Assembly (NCBI RefSeq): GCF_003012935.1
Contig: NZ_PUDR01000009.1
Coordinates: forward strand, 1 to 64,000
Length of the DNA stretch: 64,000 nt
Origin: Pannonibacter carbonis
GTDB taxonomy: Bacteria > Pseudomonadota > Alphaproteobacteria > Rhizobiales > Stappiaceae
Direction: 5' to 3'
Shown here: positions 63,660-64,000 of the stretch, one piece after another
Position numbering within the stretch: position 1 is the first letter of the stretch
Layout of the letters: the number at the start of each line of letters is the position of its first letter
Notes under the pieces: model-generated
What the model saw: only the letters and a program-made list of their open reading frames with translations
What the model was told of the DNA's origin: nothing
Databases searched by the model: none
Translations under genes and position numbers: made by a program

Positions 63660-64000
63660 TCATGTTCCACGCGGTTTTGCGCGCCGGGTGGCTTCCGCGC
63701 TGTGTGGATCGTCAGGCCAGGGATGGCGCGGATAGCGGCCCTTCATCTCGCTCTTCACATCCGCCCAGGATCCGGCCCAGAAGCCGGGGAGATCGTGGGT
63801 GATCTGGATCGGCCGGTGCGCGGGCGACAGCAGCTCCAGCGTCAGCGGAATGCGGCCATTGGCGACCGAGGGATGCTGCGCCAGGCCGAACAGCTCCTGC
63901 ACCCGGATTGAGATTGTCGGTCCGGCCTCCGACCCGTAGTCGATCGGCACGCTGGAGCCAGTTGGCGCGGTGAAATGCGAGGGCGCCAGCCGGTCCAGCT
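63660..64000 (-). CDS. hrpB: ATP-dependent helicase HrpB, C-terminal end (cut by window edge)
   Basis: The minus-strand frame is open to the window end. The visible ~113 residues match the HrpB C-terminus: LAPSHFTAPTGSSVPIDYG, ISIRVQELFGLAQHPSVANGRIPLTLELLSPAHRPIQITHDLPGFW and GSWADVKSEMKGRYPRHPWPDDP. HrpB is a DEAH-box RNA helicase of unclear role. The helicase core lies beyond position 64000. The first codons of the visible part are not a true start. Confidence 0.9.
   Translation of the reverse strand, partial: LDRLAPSHFTAPTGSSVPIDYGSEAGPTISIRVQELFGLAQHPSVANGRIPLTLELLSPAHRPIQITHDLPGFWAGSWADVKSEMKGRYPRHPWPDDPHSAEATRRAKPRGT

Overview
The window is high-GC DNA from a motile, free-living alphaproteobacterium. 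Gene content and regulatory motifs point to the Hyphomicrobiales (Rhizobiales). The clues are a RirA-type iron box (TGA-N9-TCA), CtrA-type boxes (TTAA-N7-TTAAC), a PutA/Lrp-type divergent pair, a PabB-PabC fusion, a form II CO-dehydrogenase-like operon, four chemoreceptors and RIME-like palindromic repeats. A Stappia/Pannonibacter-type relative is possible, but genus cannot be decided from sequence reading alone. Most of the window is ordinary chromosomal backbone. Only the first ~1.07 kb is AT-richer and looks acquired.

Layout. 1-1165: IS3-family end, a membrane-protein gene whose 3' end runs into the IS, a frameshifted remnant and tRNA-Ser(GGA) as the likely island boundary. 1166-5656: a GGCTCT repeat, small membrane gene, msrA, CHAD-like gene, a small membrane gene overlapping chemoreceptor 1. 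5699-10553: secreted alpha/beta hydrolase with divergent AraC-type regulator, nucleotidyltransferase-like protein, M42 peptidase, MazEF. 11004-14638: pheST and terminator. 14673-18691: iron/siderophore ABC transporter with a divergent methyltransferase sharing an IRO box. 18702-21233: aspartoacylase-like, RimK and RimB-like genes. 21292-27416: pabBC fusion, a 150-bp inverted pair of palindromic elements, putA and its Lrp regulator. 27520-31113: YnjBCD-type ABC transporter. 31119-32799: bfr, bfd, SDR gene. 33073-37871: chemoreceptors 2 and 3 separated by a palindromic repeat. 37885-43922: coxM/L/S/G-like operon and an AcoR-like regulator lacking the AAA+ domain. 44146-48163: two RNA methyltransferases, epimerase, 1-Cys peroxiredoxin, divergent cold-shock-like gene. 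48191-52632: split Aer-type PAS/receptor pair, B12-radical SAM enzyme, CcdAB. 52695-64000: lepA, acetyltransferases, VOC protein, mepA, patatin, XRE/cupin regulator, class II amidotransferase, a CtrA-box gene, Rieske oxygenase, DUF1186 protein and the 3' end of hrpB.

How it fits together. Iron handling appears twice: an uptake ABC system with an iron-responsive box, and storage by Bfr/Bfd. Taxis is the strongest functional theme, with three membrane receptors with intact sensory regions and one two-gene energy sensor. Two perfect CtrA boxes tie two small genes of unknown function, one a cold-shock-fold protein without its RNA-binding aromatics, to the cell-cycle/motility regulator. No CRISPR array, prophage, secretion system or large defence island was seen. 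The most unusual items are the palindromic element pair with compensatory stem changes (23353-23502), the directional palindromic repeat in two inverted copies 27 kb apart, the altered cold-shock protein under a CtrA box, and the palindromic operator next to the CODH-like operon and its truncated-type regulator.
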